A stretch of DNA of 7,790 bases from Acholeplasmatales bacterium (GCA_024681175.1 JAILBI010000166.1:1-7790); one strand, 5' to 3'. Positions 1 through 7,405 are shown, counted from the first letter of the stretch. Made by a program: numbers and translations. Notes: generated from the letters alone by a model not told the origin.

Positions 1-135
1 CATGATAGATTTATTATCATTGATGATATTATTTATGCAATAGGTACATCTATTAATGGTATTGGTAAAAAAAGATTCATCATTAATAAGCTAGAGCACA
101 TTAATAAAGAACTAATATTAAAAGATATTATATAA
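1..135 (+). CDS. 3' end of ORF6N/PLD-like phage-associated protein (5' truncated)
   Basis: The frame is open from the first base and ends at TAA 133-135, giving 44 residues of a gene that starts outside the window. The visible tail begins HDRFIIID, continues with YAIGTSINGIGKK, and ends in a Lys/Ile-rich stretch. From memory, this matches the conserved tail of ORF6N-type and related phage or mobile-element proteins, usually written HDRFLILD...YHIGASLKDLGKK.F. The spacing H-x-R-x4-D also resembles a phospholipase D HxK(x4)D half-motif with Arg in place of Lys. Two usually conserved positions differ here: SLKD of the consensus reads SING. The N-terminal domain, which would settle the family, is not visible. 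A DNA-binding or regulatory role is therefore inference. The downstream oxidoreductase has its own promoter, so the two are probably not one functional unit. Confidence 0.55.
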   Translation, partial: HDRFIIIDDIIYAIGTSINGIGKKRFIINKLEHINKELILKDII

Positions 136-148
136 ATTAAATGATTAA

Positions 149-177
149 TAGAAATTAATTAATTATTATGTTATAAT
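149..177 (+). promoter_or_regulatory. Extended -10 promoter for the oxidoreductase gene
   Basis: A perfect extended -10, TGTTATAAT, lies at 169-177 with the TATAAT hexamer at 172-177. Seventeen bases upstream is a weak -35, TAGAAA at 149-154 (4 of 6 to TTGACA). The position, about 40 bases before the start codon, fits a sigma-A-type promoter. The 16-base core TATGTTATAATAATTT (167-182) recurs exactly upstream of the helicase gene on the other strand. Confidence 0.6.
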
Positions 178-201
178 AATTTTTAGAGAATTAATCGTTT
201 A

Positions 202-208
202 GTGAGGT
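202..208 (+). promoter_or_regulatory. Ribosome binding site of the oxidoreductase gene
   Basis: GTGAGGT lies seven bases before the ATG at 216-218. It supports that start; no competing in-frame start precedes the conserved cysteine region. Confidence 0.6.
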
Positions 209-215
209 TAAATAT

Positions 216-1499
216 ATGTCAGATATTGTAAGTGAAGCAAAGCGCTGTCTTAAATGTAAAAAGCCATTATGTAGAGAGGGATGTCCTGTTAAAACAAATA
301 TTCCTGTTGTAATGAAGATGTTTCTTGAAGGAAAATTAAATGATGCAGGACAAATGTTATTTGATAATAACCCTTTGTCTGCGTTTTGTTCAAGAATATG
401 TCCACATGAGAAAAATTGTTTAGGTCATTGTGTTTTAAATCATAAAAACGCGCCTATTAAATTTTATGAAATTGAAGAATATATTTCTTCTTTCTATCTT
501 GAAAAGGCAAGATTAGAAAAATTACCTTCTAATGGTAAGAAGGTTGCGATAATTGGTGCAGGTCCTGCAGGATTAACACTTGCAATAATTTTAGCTAAAA
601 GAGGATATGAGATAACTATCATTGATTCAAAGGATAAAATTGGTGGTGTCTTAAGATATGGTATACCTGAATTTAGATTACCTAAGGATTTACTTGATAA
701 GCTTTTACTTCGTTTAACTGAGCTTGGTATTAGATTTAGACCTAATACTTTAATTGGACCTACTATTACAATTGATGATATGTTTAGAGATGGATATGAT
801 GCAATATTCATTGGTACTGGTGTATGGAATCCTAATAAATTAAATATTAAAGGTATTTCTTTAGGAAATGTTCATTTTGCAATTGATTATTTAAAGAATC
901 CTGATTCATATACTCAGCTTGGTAATAAGGTTGTGATAATTGGTGCTGGTAATGTTGCGATGGATGCTGCAAGAACTATTGTAAGAAAAACTAATGCAAA
1001 GGTTGAAATCATCTTCTTCCGTGGTGAAGAGGATATGACTGCATTAAAGGAAGAAATTGATCTTGCAAAGGTTGATGGTATTAATTTCAATTATTATTTA
1101 AATACAGTTGAAATTAAAGATAATGGTATTATTGTTGAGCCTGTTATTAAAAAAGAAAATGAAAATGGTGAAATTACATATGAAAATGATTCAAAAAATG
1201 CATTCTTATTTGAATCTTCTTCTGTAATTATCGCAATAGGTCAAGGTGCATTATCTAATATTGTTAAAAACACTAAAGAAATTGATACTAATAAGAAAGG
1301 TTTAATTGAAACAACTGCAAATGGTGCAACAACAAGACCTGGCGTATATGCTGCAGGTGATGTTGTATCAGGTGCTAAAACAGTTGTTGAAGCTGTTGCA
1401 GCAACTAAGTCTGTAGCTGATGAAATTGATGATTATATTAGAGGTAAATATCATCTTCCTTCTTTAGCAGATGAAAAATCAGTTGATAATCAAGAATAA
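216..1499 (+). CDS. GltD-like NAD(P)H-dependent FAD/iron-sulphur oxidoreductase
   Basis: This 427-residue protein is a complete member of the glutamate synthase small-subunit-like family (GltD, NfnB, dihydropyrimidine dehydrogenase N-terminal half). Residues 1-95 form the Fer4_20 domain, with eight cysteines in two sets: C11, C14, C19, C23 and C58, C62, C68, C72, expected to bind two 4Fe-4S clusters. An FAD-binding GAGPAG motif is at 114-119, followed by IGGVLRYGIPEFRLP around 142-156. The nested NAD(P)-binding domain has GAGNVA at 243-248 and begins near 237. The second FAD motif, GVYAAGD, is at 376-382. It is cytosolic, with no signal peptide or membrane segment. Family members pass electrons between NAD(P)H, FAD and iron-sulphur centres for a partner protein. 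No GltB, NfnA or other partner subunit is adjacent, so the true electron acceptor and the gene name stay open; gltD or gltA would be over-assignment. It has its own promoter and a strong terminator, so it looks monocistronic. Confidence 0.92.
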   Translation: MSDIVSEAKRCLKCKKPLCREGCPVKTNIPVVMKMFLEGKLNDAGQMLFDNNPLSAFCSRICPHEKNCLGHCVLNHKNAPIKFYEIEEYISSFYLEKARLEKLPSNGKKVAIIGAGPAGLTLAIILAKRGYEITIIDSKDKIGGVLRYGIPEFRLPKDLLDKLLLRLTELGIRFRPNTLIGPTITIDDMFRDGYDAIFIGTGVWNPNKLNIKGISLGNVHFAIDYLKNPDSYTQLGNKVVIIGAGNVAMDAARTIVRKTNAKVEIIFFRGEEDMTALKEEIDLAKVDGINFNYYLNTVEIKDNGIIVEPVIKKENENGEITYENDSKNAFLFESSSVIIAIGQGALSNIVKNTKEIDTNKKGLIETTANGATTRPGVYAAGDVVSGAKTVVEAVAATKSVADEIDDYIRGKYHLPSLADEKSVDNQE

Positions 1500-1500
1500 G

Positions 1501-1528
1501 AAAATGGAGCTCATTGAGCTCCATTTTT
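1501..1528. terminator. Bidirectional intrinsic terminator between convergent genes
   Basis: AAAATGGAGCTC (1501-1512) pairs perfectly with GAGCTCCATTTT (1516-1527) around the three-base loop ATT. On the plus strand the stem runs into TTTTTATTTAT, a good T-tract for the oxidoreductase gene. On the minus strand the stem ends in TTTT followed by CTTATTC, a weaker tract for the J-like membrane gene. The hairpin takes up nearly all of the 31-base gap between the two convergent stop codons. Confidence 0.88.
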
Positions 1529-1530
1529 AT

Positions 1531-2091
1531 TTATACATAATATCCATTTTTATACATTAGATAAATGAATCCAAAATTTAATACAATACCTACAATTGCG
1601 CATAATAAATATACAATTGCGGCACGCTTCATAAATTTTACAATTAAGAAGAAATTTAATATACCATATAATGGTACTAATAATGATAAGACTATGTTTA
1701 ATGGGCTTGGCTTATCAACTATTTTAATCTTACCATTAGGTGTATCTATATATTTAACACCCTTTTCTGGTTTGACATCTTCATTAATTATTTCTTCTTT
1801 AGGCTCTTCTTGAACTGGCTTATCAGGTGTTGTATAAAAATATGTTTTATTATTTGGATTTAAAATGTTATTGATAACCTCATTAGTTCTACATATATCT
1901 TCATTTAAGAAATTATATGCATCAGTTACCTTTTTAAACATTTCTGCATTTCCATCTTCATTTTTAGGATTATATTTATTTGCAAGACCTATATATGTAT
2001 ATTCTAGATCCATTTTAGATACTTCTTTTGTTTCTAATCCTAATAATGATAGACTTTGTAATACTTTATCTTCTAATTCAAATTCTGTCAT
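1531..2091 (-). CDS. Membrane protein with a degenerate J-domain-like N-terminus
   Basis: The 186-residue product has three parts. Residues about 11-65 look like a J-domain: a helix with YTYIGLANKY (31-40), a loop, then MFKKVTDAYNFLNE (51-64), which matches the F-kk-i-eAY--L pattern of J-domain helix III. The invariant HPD that stimulates Hsp70 is replaced by NPK at 41-43, so DnaK activation is not expected. Residues about 66-128 are a polar, Pro/Glu/Lys-rich linker. Residues about 131-153 and 157-179 are two hydrophobic segments, predicted membrane helices with a short basic turn (KFMKR) between them. The start ATG at 2089-2091 has TGAGGT six bases upstream. The gene follows the helicase gene by 64 bases, with no clear terminator between, and may be co-transcribed with it. 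The J-domain reading rests on pattern matching by eye; the function is unknown. Confidence 0.75.
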   Translation of the reverse strand: MTEFELEDKVLQSLSLLGLETKEVSKMDLEYTYIGLANKYNPKNEDGNAEMFKKVTDAYNFLNEDICRTNEVINNILNPNNKTYFYTTPDKPVQEEPKEEIINEDVKPEKGVKYIDTPNGKIKIVDKPSPLNIVLSLLVPLYGILNFFLIVKFMKRAAIVYLLCAIVGIVLNFGFIYLMYKNGYYV

Positions 2092-2097
2092 ATTAAT

Positions 2098-2103
2098 ACC
2101 TCA
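2098..2103 (-). promoter_or_regulatory. Ribosome binding site of the J-like membrane gene
   Basis: On the minus strand TGAGGT sits six bases upstream of the ATG at 2089-2091 and supports that start. Confidence 0.55.
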
Positions 2104-2108
2104 TTATT

Positions 2109-2117
2109 ATGATAACA
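2109..2117 (-). promoter_or_regulatory. Possible weak extended -10 before the J-like gene
   Basis: On the minus strand TGTTATCAT (5 of 6 to TATAAT in the hexamer, with an upstream TG) lies just before the Shine-Dalgarno site. No -35 is found at normal spacing: TTTACA at 2137-2142 is 22 bases away and TTGTAC at 2128-2133 only 13. The site is also very close to the ribosome binding site, so it may be a chance match in AT-rich DNA. Confidence 0.2.
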
Positions 2118-2155
2118 ATAAATAAACGTACAAATATGTAAATTTTATCTTAAAT

Positions 2156-5100
2156 TTACTTATTATATCTTACTTTATTGTTACTATCCATTGTAACCTC
2201 ACCAGATACAATTAATGTATCTAATACCTTATCAAACATCTCTCTCATTGGTCCTAATAATTTATCAAAGCCAAGGACAAATATCAATGTACGATAAGCA
2301 CCCTCATTAGTAATACCTGATGAATTTTCAATTATTGTTTTTAAACCATCTAATATTTCATCAAAATAAATATATTTAAATGGTCTTGTAGAATTAATTC
2401 TTAAGCCAATACCTGACATTTTATCTCTATCAATTAAGAAATCACCAATTCTAACACATTTAGGTAAATTATTATCTACTTCTAATTTAAATTCATCCTT
2501 TAATTTACCATCACCAATAATATCATTAGCTCTTTCATATAAATATTCAATATGAATAGGGCTTTCTGTATGAATTATTTCCTTTAATAAGCCTTGTAGG
2601 CCATCATTACGATAAATTCTTCTTGCTTTAAATAAATCAGTTTCTTCATAATTTCTAAAGCCAAAATCATGATCGTCATTATCTTTTTCAATTAAATATG
2701 TCTTTTCTTCTTTATCATCATTAGAAGATACAACTACTTCCTCTTTAGGCTTTTGAGCTTGCTCTAAAGCTTCTTTAATTCTTTCCATTTCATCTTCTTT
2801 ATTATTAAACCAAGAAGTTGAATAAACCTTTAAATATCTCCAGCCTAATCTTTCTAATAATAATCTTTCAAGACGATATTTATCTGTTAAATTATCAGAA
2901 TATTCAGCGTTTCTAGAATCTGTCATGATTGCTAAAATGAAGTCCTTATCCTTCTTTACTGCAATATCAATTTTAAATGATGATGAACCATAATTTGTAA
3001 AGCATTCAAATCCTAATGATTCAATATAATTTTTAATATCATCTACTATTGAATTACCTGTTTCAGAATAATTCTTATTTGAAACAACATTTTCAGCAAA
3101 TTCTAGATAATTTCTTAATAATAAAACACCTTTAGAATTTGTTTTAGTATTAATATCTGTATATCTTACAGATGCGACAACGGAAATATTAAATTTCGCT
3201 CTTGTTATCGCAACATTTAATCTTCGCTCTCCACCAACATTATTTAATGGTCCAAATCTTTGATAAAATTTATTTTCATTATTATAGCCATAACAAATAG
3301 AGAATATGATTCTATCACGCTCATCACCTTGAACTGTTTCTAGGTTTTTAACAAAGAAAGGCTCATTAAGGTTAGGGTCTGTAAATTTTCTAAATTCAGG
3401 ATGACGACGGAATTCTGCTTCACAAAGTGAAGAAATTAATTCAGCCTGAACGTTAGAGAATGCAACAACACCTAATGATTCTCTTGATGATGCGAAATGC
3501 TCAAATACCATCTCACAAATACGCTTTGCTTCTATTGGATTTGTTCTTGATGTAGGATCATATCTTCCATCCTTAACATAATAAAAATCAATACCAAAGC
3601 CTTTTTCATGCTGATGAGATTGTGGAATAGTAATTAAATTACCATTATAAAATGAACCATTAGAGAATGTAATTAATTCTTCTGATCTTGATCTATAATG
3701 GAAACGAAGTGATGTTGTATCAAACATCTGTGTTGCCTTATCTAATACAGATTCAAGGTCATATTCCTTTTCATCCTCATCCTCAGCTTCTTCACCAACC
3801 TGGGCATGGAAGAAATTTGTAGGAGGCATTTGCTTTGTATCACCAATGATAATACATTGCTTTGCTCTATAAATTGAGCCAAGGGCATCAGATGCGAAAA
3901 TTTGTGATGCTTCATCAAAAATTACGCAATCAAAAATCTCACTCTTTGAAGCAAGATAAGTTGATACTGAAAGTGGGCTCATTAAGAATACTGGCTTAAT
4001 ATCTAATGCTAAATCAAATATTTTTTCAAGAAGTGATCTAATTGGCATTTGTCTACGCTTCTTTTCGTTTTCATGCGCCAATATTTTAAATTCAGAGCCT
4101 TCAAGTTCAAGCTCTGGTCTCATTTTTGATAAATAAGATATAACATAATCTCTATTGATATTTAAAATATTTTCATCAAGCTCAGCGAAGTTTGCAACAA
4201 TTTTATCTGCATGCTGAGATTGGAATTCCTTTAATAAATCTGATGCTTCTACAATTTCATCTATTTTTTGCTTAATAAATGTAATTCTATAGCAAGATGG
4301 TAATATATCAAGTGGTAGGTTGCTTTCTAAGAATTTATCTAAGAAATTAATTTGACCATTATCATGTATTTCACCTACAATAATCTTTTGTGTCATATAA
4401 GGAATTGCTTGGCTTCTTACATCAGATACAGCTTTAACCTTATTATACAATTGGGTAATATCAATTTTATTAATATCATATAAGCCTTTATTAAATAAAA
4501 TAGATAAGCTATCTAGATGCTTCTTACCTTCCTCTAGGGCACTAATAGAGATATTTTTAGAATTTAGGTAGCTTCTTAATTCTAAATAATCTTCTTTAGA
4601 AATTGATACATTTTCAAGGTTACCAATTTGATTTAAATCAAGCATTATATCATTTAAATTAACTGTTTTTAAATCCTTACCAATAGCTTTAGAAATAGTA
4701 TTTCTTAAGCTTGAACCCATATATAAATTATTCTTTAATGTGTTAAGCTCCATTATTTCAGATAATACTACATCTGATTTTGCTTTCTTATTACGATATT
4801 TAAAGACAATATTATAAGCATTTTTCTCTTCCTTAGATGAGAATAATTTTTTATTATCCTCTTTAGCCTTTAATGTTTGATATATTGTCGCAATATCTTC
4901 ATTTAAAATACCTTTATCATAGACATCAAATAAATTAGTTTTTAATAATTTATTGATATTAAAATATCTTTTAATTAAATCTAATAAATGGGCTCTTGCT
5001 CTTTGATCTAGATAATAAGGCTCAAATGTTTTTAAAGTATAAATAACTTCAAAAATATTTAATTTTTTATATGCTTCAAGCATATTAAAAAATGATAAAT

Positions 5101-6625
5101 CTTCAATCTTATTGAAATGCTTTTGTAAATCTAATATTGTTTCTAAAAAGCTAATTGAATGATCTAAATCCTTATTTAGATTATATAAAATATAATTTTC
5201 AGATACATGATTTAGACTATACATAGGACTTGTTTTATAATCATAACAAGTCTTTTTTGCATATCTAACATAGCTTTCAAAATAGCCTACAAATTGTTCT
5301 AAATCATATAAATTAAATCTATCAATATCAAGCTTAATATCATCTAATGGCTCTGTAGGTATATCTAGATATAATTTATATAAATCTACTAAGGAAATAC
5401 CTAAATTTGGTATTATTTGATGTAATTGTCTTTCGTAAGATGTTAAATTACCCTTTAAAAATTGATATTTACTAGATAAGAATGATGTTTTAAGATCAAT
5501 ATCATATTTTGGTGATGTTGCAGTCTTATAAAGATTATGAATAAATTCAATTTTATTAGCTTTATTAGAATGTAATTCTATCGCAAAATCTGATAATTTA
5601 ACTCTTCTTAAATTTTCAAATACAACATTTAATGCTGATATTTTTTCTGATACAAATAATATCTTTTTACCAACACCAAGCAATGATGAAATCATATTAG
5701 TAATTGTTTGGCTCTTACCTGATCCTGGAGGACCTTGTAAACAAAATGATTTACCATTAGCTGCCATTTGAATTGCTTCAAGCTGTGATGAATCACAGTT
5801 AACAACAGGGTAAATTGCTTCATTATCAGGTGATGAAATTGATTTAGAATCAGGATCTCCAAGTAAGATTCTGATATTATTATTATTTAATACCTTTTCT
5901 TTATTAGTGATGATATCTGTATACATATTCATCTTATAAAATGAATAAATACCTATAGCCATACCATCAATAATTTCCATACCTTCTGGTAAGATATCTC
6001 TTATTTTATCTAAATATGTATTCATTGCTTCATCATCATATTTAGGAAGCTCAATATCATATTTAGATTTTAAATAATATGAAAAAGTAGGATTTAATAA
6101 TACATCATCCTCATATTGTCTTATTGCATAAAATCCTTCACATTCTGGATCAAGCTCAATTGGAATTAATAATATTGGAGCTAGGAAGGATTCTTCTTCC
6201 TCAAAATATTTAATAAAGCCAAAAGATATATATAAAGAGTTCATACCCTTTTCTGTAATAGATTGTGTGTAGTCCTTATATAAGCTTTTTAAGCATTTAT
6301 TTAATTGATAAGATTCCTTATAGCATAAAATAACTCTACGCTCTAAATTCTTTCTTACAATTGAATAAACAAGCTCAGGATCATAATGTAATTGATCATC
6401 ATTTGGATTTTCTTTTATTTGTTCGTTATGATATTCAGTTAATATTGGATCAAGATTATAAACATTAACATCTCTTTGGTTTTTAATCGCACTAAAAATT
6501 TCATTAGTATTTTTATTTAAAATAGCTAATGTTTTTAATCCATGATCTTTATAATTTAATAATCTGTTACGTTTACCTAAATCAAGTAATTGATTTGTAA
6601 CCGCAAGCAGTTTATCCATTAACAT
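2156..6625 (-). CDS. DUF4011 superfamily I helicase with Vsr-like nuclease and DUF3320 domains
   Basis: This 1489-residue cytosolic protein has the order DUF4011, UPF1/Dna2-type superfamily I helicase, MTES_1575-type (Vsr-like) endonuclease fold, DUF3320. The DUF4011 signature NQLLDLGKRNRLLNY is at 11-25. Helicase motifs are a Q-like CDSSQLEAIQ (277-286), Walker A GPPGSGKSQT (298-307), motif Ia around 322-335, Walker B DEAS (904-907), motif III GDTKQMPP (928-935), motif IV HYRSR (976-980), motif V ETVQGDERD (1096-1104) and motif VI RRLNVAITRAK (1134-1144). All look intact, so ATP-driven translocation or unwinding is likely. About 550 mostly helical residues separate Ia from Walker B. The nuclease-like region is about 1190-1290, with FKID (1217-1220) and GWRYLKVYSTSWF (1261-1273); the expected I-E-C-D strand reads I-M-T-D (1233-1236), losing the Glu. 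DUF3320 covers about 1350-1489, with ESPIHIE at 1354-1360 and RIGDFL at 1392-1397. Such proteins occur in genomic islands and are suspected in phage or plasmid conflict; that role is inference here. Confidence 0.9.
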   Translation of the reverse strand: MLMDKLLAVTNQLLDLGKRNRLLNYKDHGLKTLAILNKNTNEIFSAIKNQRDVNVYNLDPILTEYHNEQIKENPNDDQLHYDPELVYSIVRKNLERRVILCYKESYQLNKCLKSLYKDYTQSITEKGMNSLYISFGFIKYFEEEESFLAPILLIPIELDPECEGFYAIRQYEDDVLLNPTFSYYLKSKYDIELPKYDDEAMNTYLDKIRDILPEGMEIIDGMAIGIYSFYKMNMYTDIITNKEKVLNNNNIRILLGDPDSKSISSPDNEAIYPVVNCDSSQLEAIQMAANGKSFCLQGPPGSGKSQTITNMISSLLGVGKKILFVSEKISALNVVFENLRRVKLSDFAIELHSNKANKIEFIHNLYKTATSPKYDIDLKTSFLSSKYQFLKGNLTSYERQLHQIIPNLGISLVDLYKLYLDIPTEPLDDIKLDIDRFNLYDLEQFVGYFESYVRYAKKTCYDYKTSPMYSLNHVSENYILYNLNKDLDHSISFLETILDLQKHFNKIEDLSFFNMLEAYKKLNIFEVIYTLKTFEPYYLDQRARAHLLDLIKRYFNINKLLKTNLFDVYDKGILNEDIATIYQTLKAKEDNKKLFSSKEEKNAYNIVFKYRNKKAKSDVVLSEIMELNTLKNNLYMGSSLRNTISKAIGKDLKTVNLNDIMLDLNQIGNLENVSISKEDYLELRSYLNSKNISISALEEGKKHLDSLSILFNKGLYDINKIDITQLYNKVKAVSDVRSQAIPYMTQKIIVGEIHDNGQINFLDKFLESNLPLDILPSCYRITFIKQKIDEIVEASDLLKEFQSQHADKIVANFAELDENILNINRDYVISYLSKMRPELELEGSEFKILAHENEKKRRQMPIRSLLEKIFDLALDIKPVFLMSPLSVSTYLASKSEIFDCVIFDEASQIFASDALGSIYRAKQCIIIGDTKQMPPTNFFHAQVGEEAEDEDEKEYDLESVLDKATQMFDTTSLRFHYRSRSEELITFSNGSFYNGNLITIPQSHQHEKGFGIDFYYVKDGRYDPTSRTNPIEAKRICEMVFEHFASSRESLGVVAFSNVQAELISSLCEAEFRRHPEFRKFTDPNLNEPFFVKNLETVQGDERDRIIFSICYGYNNENKFYQRFGPLNNVGGERRLNVAITRAKFNISVVASVRYTDINTKTNSKGVLLLRNYLEFAENVVSNKNYSETGNSIVDDIKNYIESLGFECFTNYGSSSFKIDIAVKKDKDFILAIMTDSRNAEYSDNLTDKYRLERLLLERLGWRYLKVYSTSWFNNKEDEMERIKEALEQAQKPKEEVVVSSNDDKEEKTYLIEKDNDDHDFGFRNYEETDLFKARRIYRNDGLQGLLKEIIHTESPIHIEYLYERANDIIGDGKLKDEFKLEVDNNLPKCVRIGDFLIDRDKMSGIGLRINSTRPFKYIYFDEILDGLKTIIENSSGITNEGAYRTLIFVLGFDKLLGPMREMFDKVLDTLIVSGEVTMDSNNKVRYNK

Positions 6626-6632
6626 CCTATAA

Positions 6633-6639
6633 CACCTCT
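6633..6639 (-). promoter_or_regulatory. Ribosome binding site deciding the helicase start
   Basis: AGAGGTG on the minus strand is seven bases from ATG 6623-6625 and 13 bases from a second in-frame ATG at 6617-6619 (residue 3). The spacing favours the first ATG. Confidence 0.65.
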
Positions 6640-6655
6640 AAAATAAATATAAATT

Positions 6656-6684
6656 ATTATAACATATTTTATACATAAAATAAA
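6656..6684 (-). promoter_or_regulatory. Extended -10 promoter for the helicase gene
   Basis: On the minus strand TGTTATAAT is at 6664-6656, with TATAAT at 6661-6656. At 17-base spacing the -35 position (6684-6679) reads TTTATT, only 3 of 6 to consensus, so the promoter depends on its extended -10. It lies between the terminator of the upstream unit and the helicase start, about 30 bases before the start codon. Its 16-base core (6651-6666) is identical to that of the oxidoreductase promoter. Confidence 0.55.
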
Positions 6685-6692
6685 ATAAATAA

Positions 6693-6714
6693 AATGCCAC
6701 AAAGCTGTGGCATT
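6693..6714 (-). terminator. Intrinsic terminator of the VTC/DUF4956 unit
   Basis: AATGCCACA (6693-6701) pairs with TGTGGCATT (6706-6714), a perfect 9-bp stem with a four-base loop. On the minus strand it is followed by TTATTTATTTTATTTTA. The stem overlaps the TAA stop of the DUF4956 gene by two bases, so it ends that unit and separates it from the helicase promoter. Confidence 0.85.
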
Positions 6715-7405
6715 ATAATTCTGTTTCTTCTTTTAATTCTTCTATAGATATTTCTAAATTACCATTTCTTGTACGAAGCTCATCAATAAATATTTTTTCA
6801 TCTTTTGCATTTTTTAATTTTATTTTATATGTCAAATTAAATAATGAACCCATATTAGATGATTTAGCCTTTAATAATTTACAATCCTCTAAATATGATT
6901 CAAATATTGAATCAAATACATTTTGATAATCTAAATTTTCAGGAATCATTATTCTTAGCATTCTTTCATTTGATGTTCTTCTTTCAAATATATTAAATCT
7001 AGTTAAAATCATTAACGCAAATCCTAATATTAATGTAAATATTGCTGCATATAATACATATCCTGCACCTGACATAATACCTACAGACATTGCGATAAAG
7101 ATTACCGCAATTTCTCTTGCATTACCCTGGGCTGATCTAAATTTAACTAATGAAAATGCACCAGATATTGCAACACCTGAGGCAAGGGCTGCGGTATCAT
7201 TTTCAATTAAGCCATTTACAAATAAGATAATTACCGAAGCTACGGCTGGCATTAATGCTGTAGATATATAAAAATTCTTAGAGCTTCTTGAATGATAAAA
7301 TGACATAAATGATAATATTAATCCTAAAAATAAGGCAATTAATACTGATAATATTGCAGTTAAAGGGCTAGAGCTTGTAATGATACTTCCAAACATTTTT
7401 TCCAT
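6713..7405 (-). CDS. DUF4956 family membrane protein
   Basis: The 230-residue protein has an N-terminal membrane half and a soluble C-terminal half. Hydrophobic segments are at about 15-36, 46-66, 71-87, 98-113 and 117-135. Between the third and fourth lies the family signature SLVKFRSAQGNAREIA (85-100), a conserved FRSxxG loop. Residues about 138-230 are charged and mixed helix/strand, expected on the cytosolic side, ending in a Glu-rich tail. Length and layout are normal for DUF4956. The ATG at 7403-7405 has AGAGGA nine bases upstream; an internal ATG at residue 4 is too far from that site. The start lies inside the preceding VTC gene, giving a 46-base overlap and suggesting translational coupling. 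DUF4956 genes are commonly next to VTC-type polyphosphate polymerases and sometimes CotH-like spore-coat kinase genes, so a role in polyphosphate synthesis, transport or anchoring of the polymerase is likely but unproven. Confidence 0.9.
   Translation of the reverse strand: MEKMFGSIITSSSPLTAILSVLIALFLGLILSFMSFYHSRSSKNFYISTALMPAVASVIILFVNGLIENDTAALASGVAISGAFSLVKFRSAQGNAREIAVIFIAMSVGIMSGAGYVLYAAIFTLILGFALMILTRFNIFERRTSNERMLRIMIPENLDYQNVFDSIFESYLEDCKLLKAKSSNMGSLFNLTYKIKLKNAKDEKIFIDELRTRNGNLEISIEELKEETEL

Noticed and set aside
136..215. A riboswitch or leader RNA before the oxidoreductase
   Set aside because: Only about 35 bases lie between the -10 box and the start codon, too few for a structured regulatory RNA, and no stem was seen.
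494..811. A 105-codon open frame on the minus strand inside the oxidoreductase gene
   Set aside because: It is antisense to strongly conserved FAD-binding coding sequence, has no recognisable domain, and is explained as a shadow frame.
216..1499. Naming the oxidoreductase gltD, gltA or nfnB
   Set aside because: The family match is clear, but these names depend on a partner subunit that is not in the window.
1565..2125. Two plus-strand open frames (1565-1813 and 1865-2125) opposite the J-like gene
   Set aside because: The minus-strand gene has a good ribosome binding site, an AY/FKK pattern and plausible membrane helices. The plus-strand frames show no family pattern and are shadows.
2092..2155. 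A terminator between the helicase and J-like genes
   Set aside because: No inverted repeat with a usable stem and T-tract was found in this AT-rich gap.
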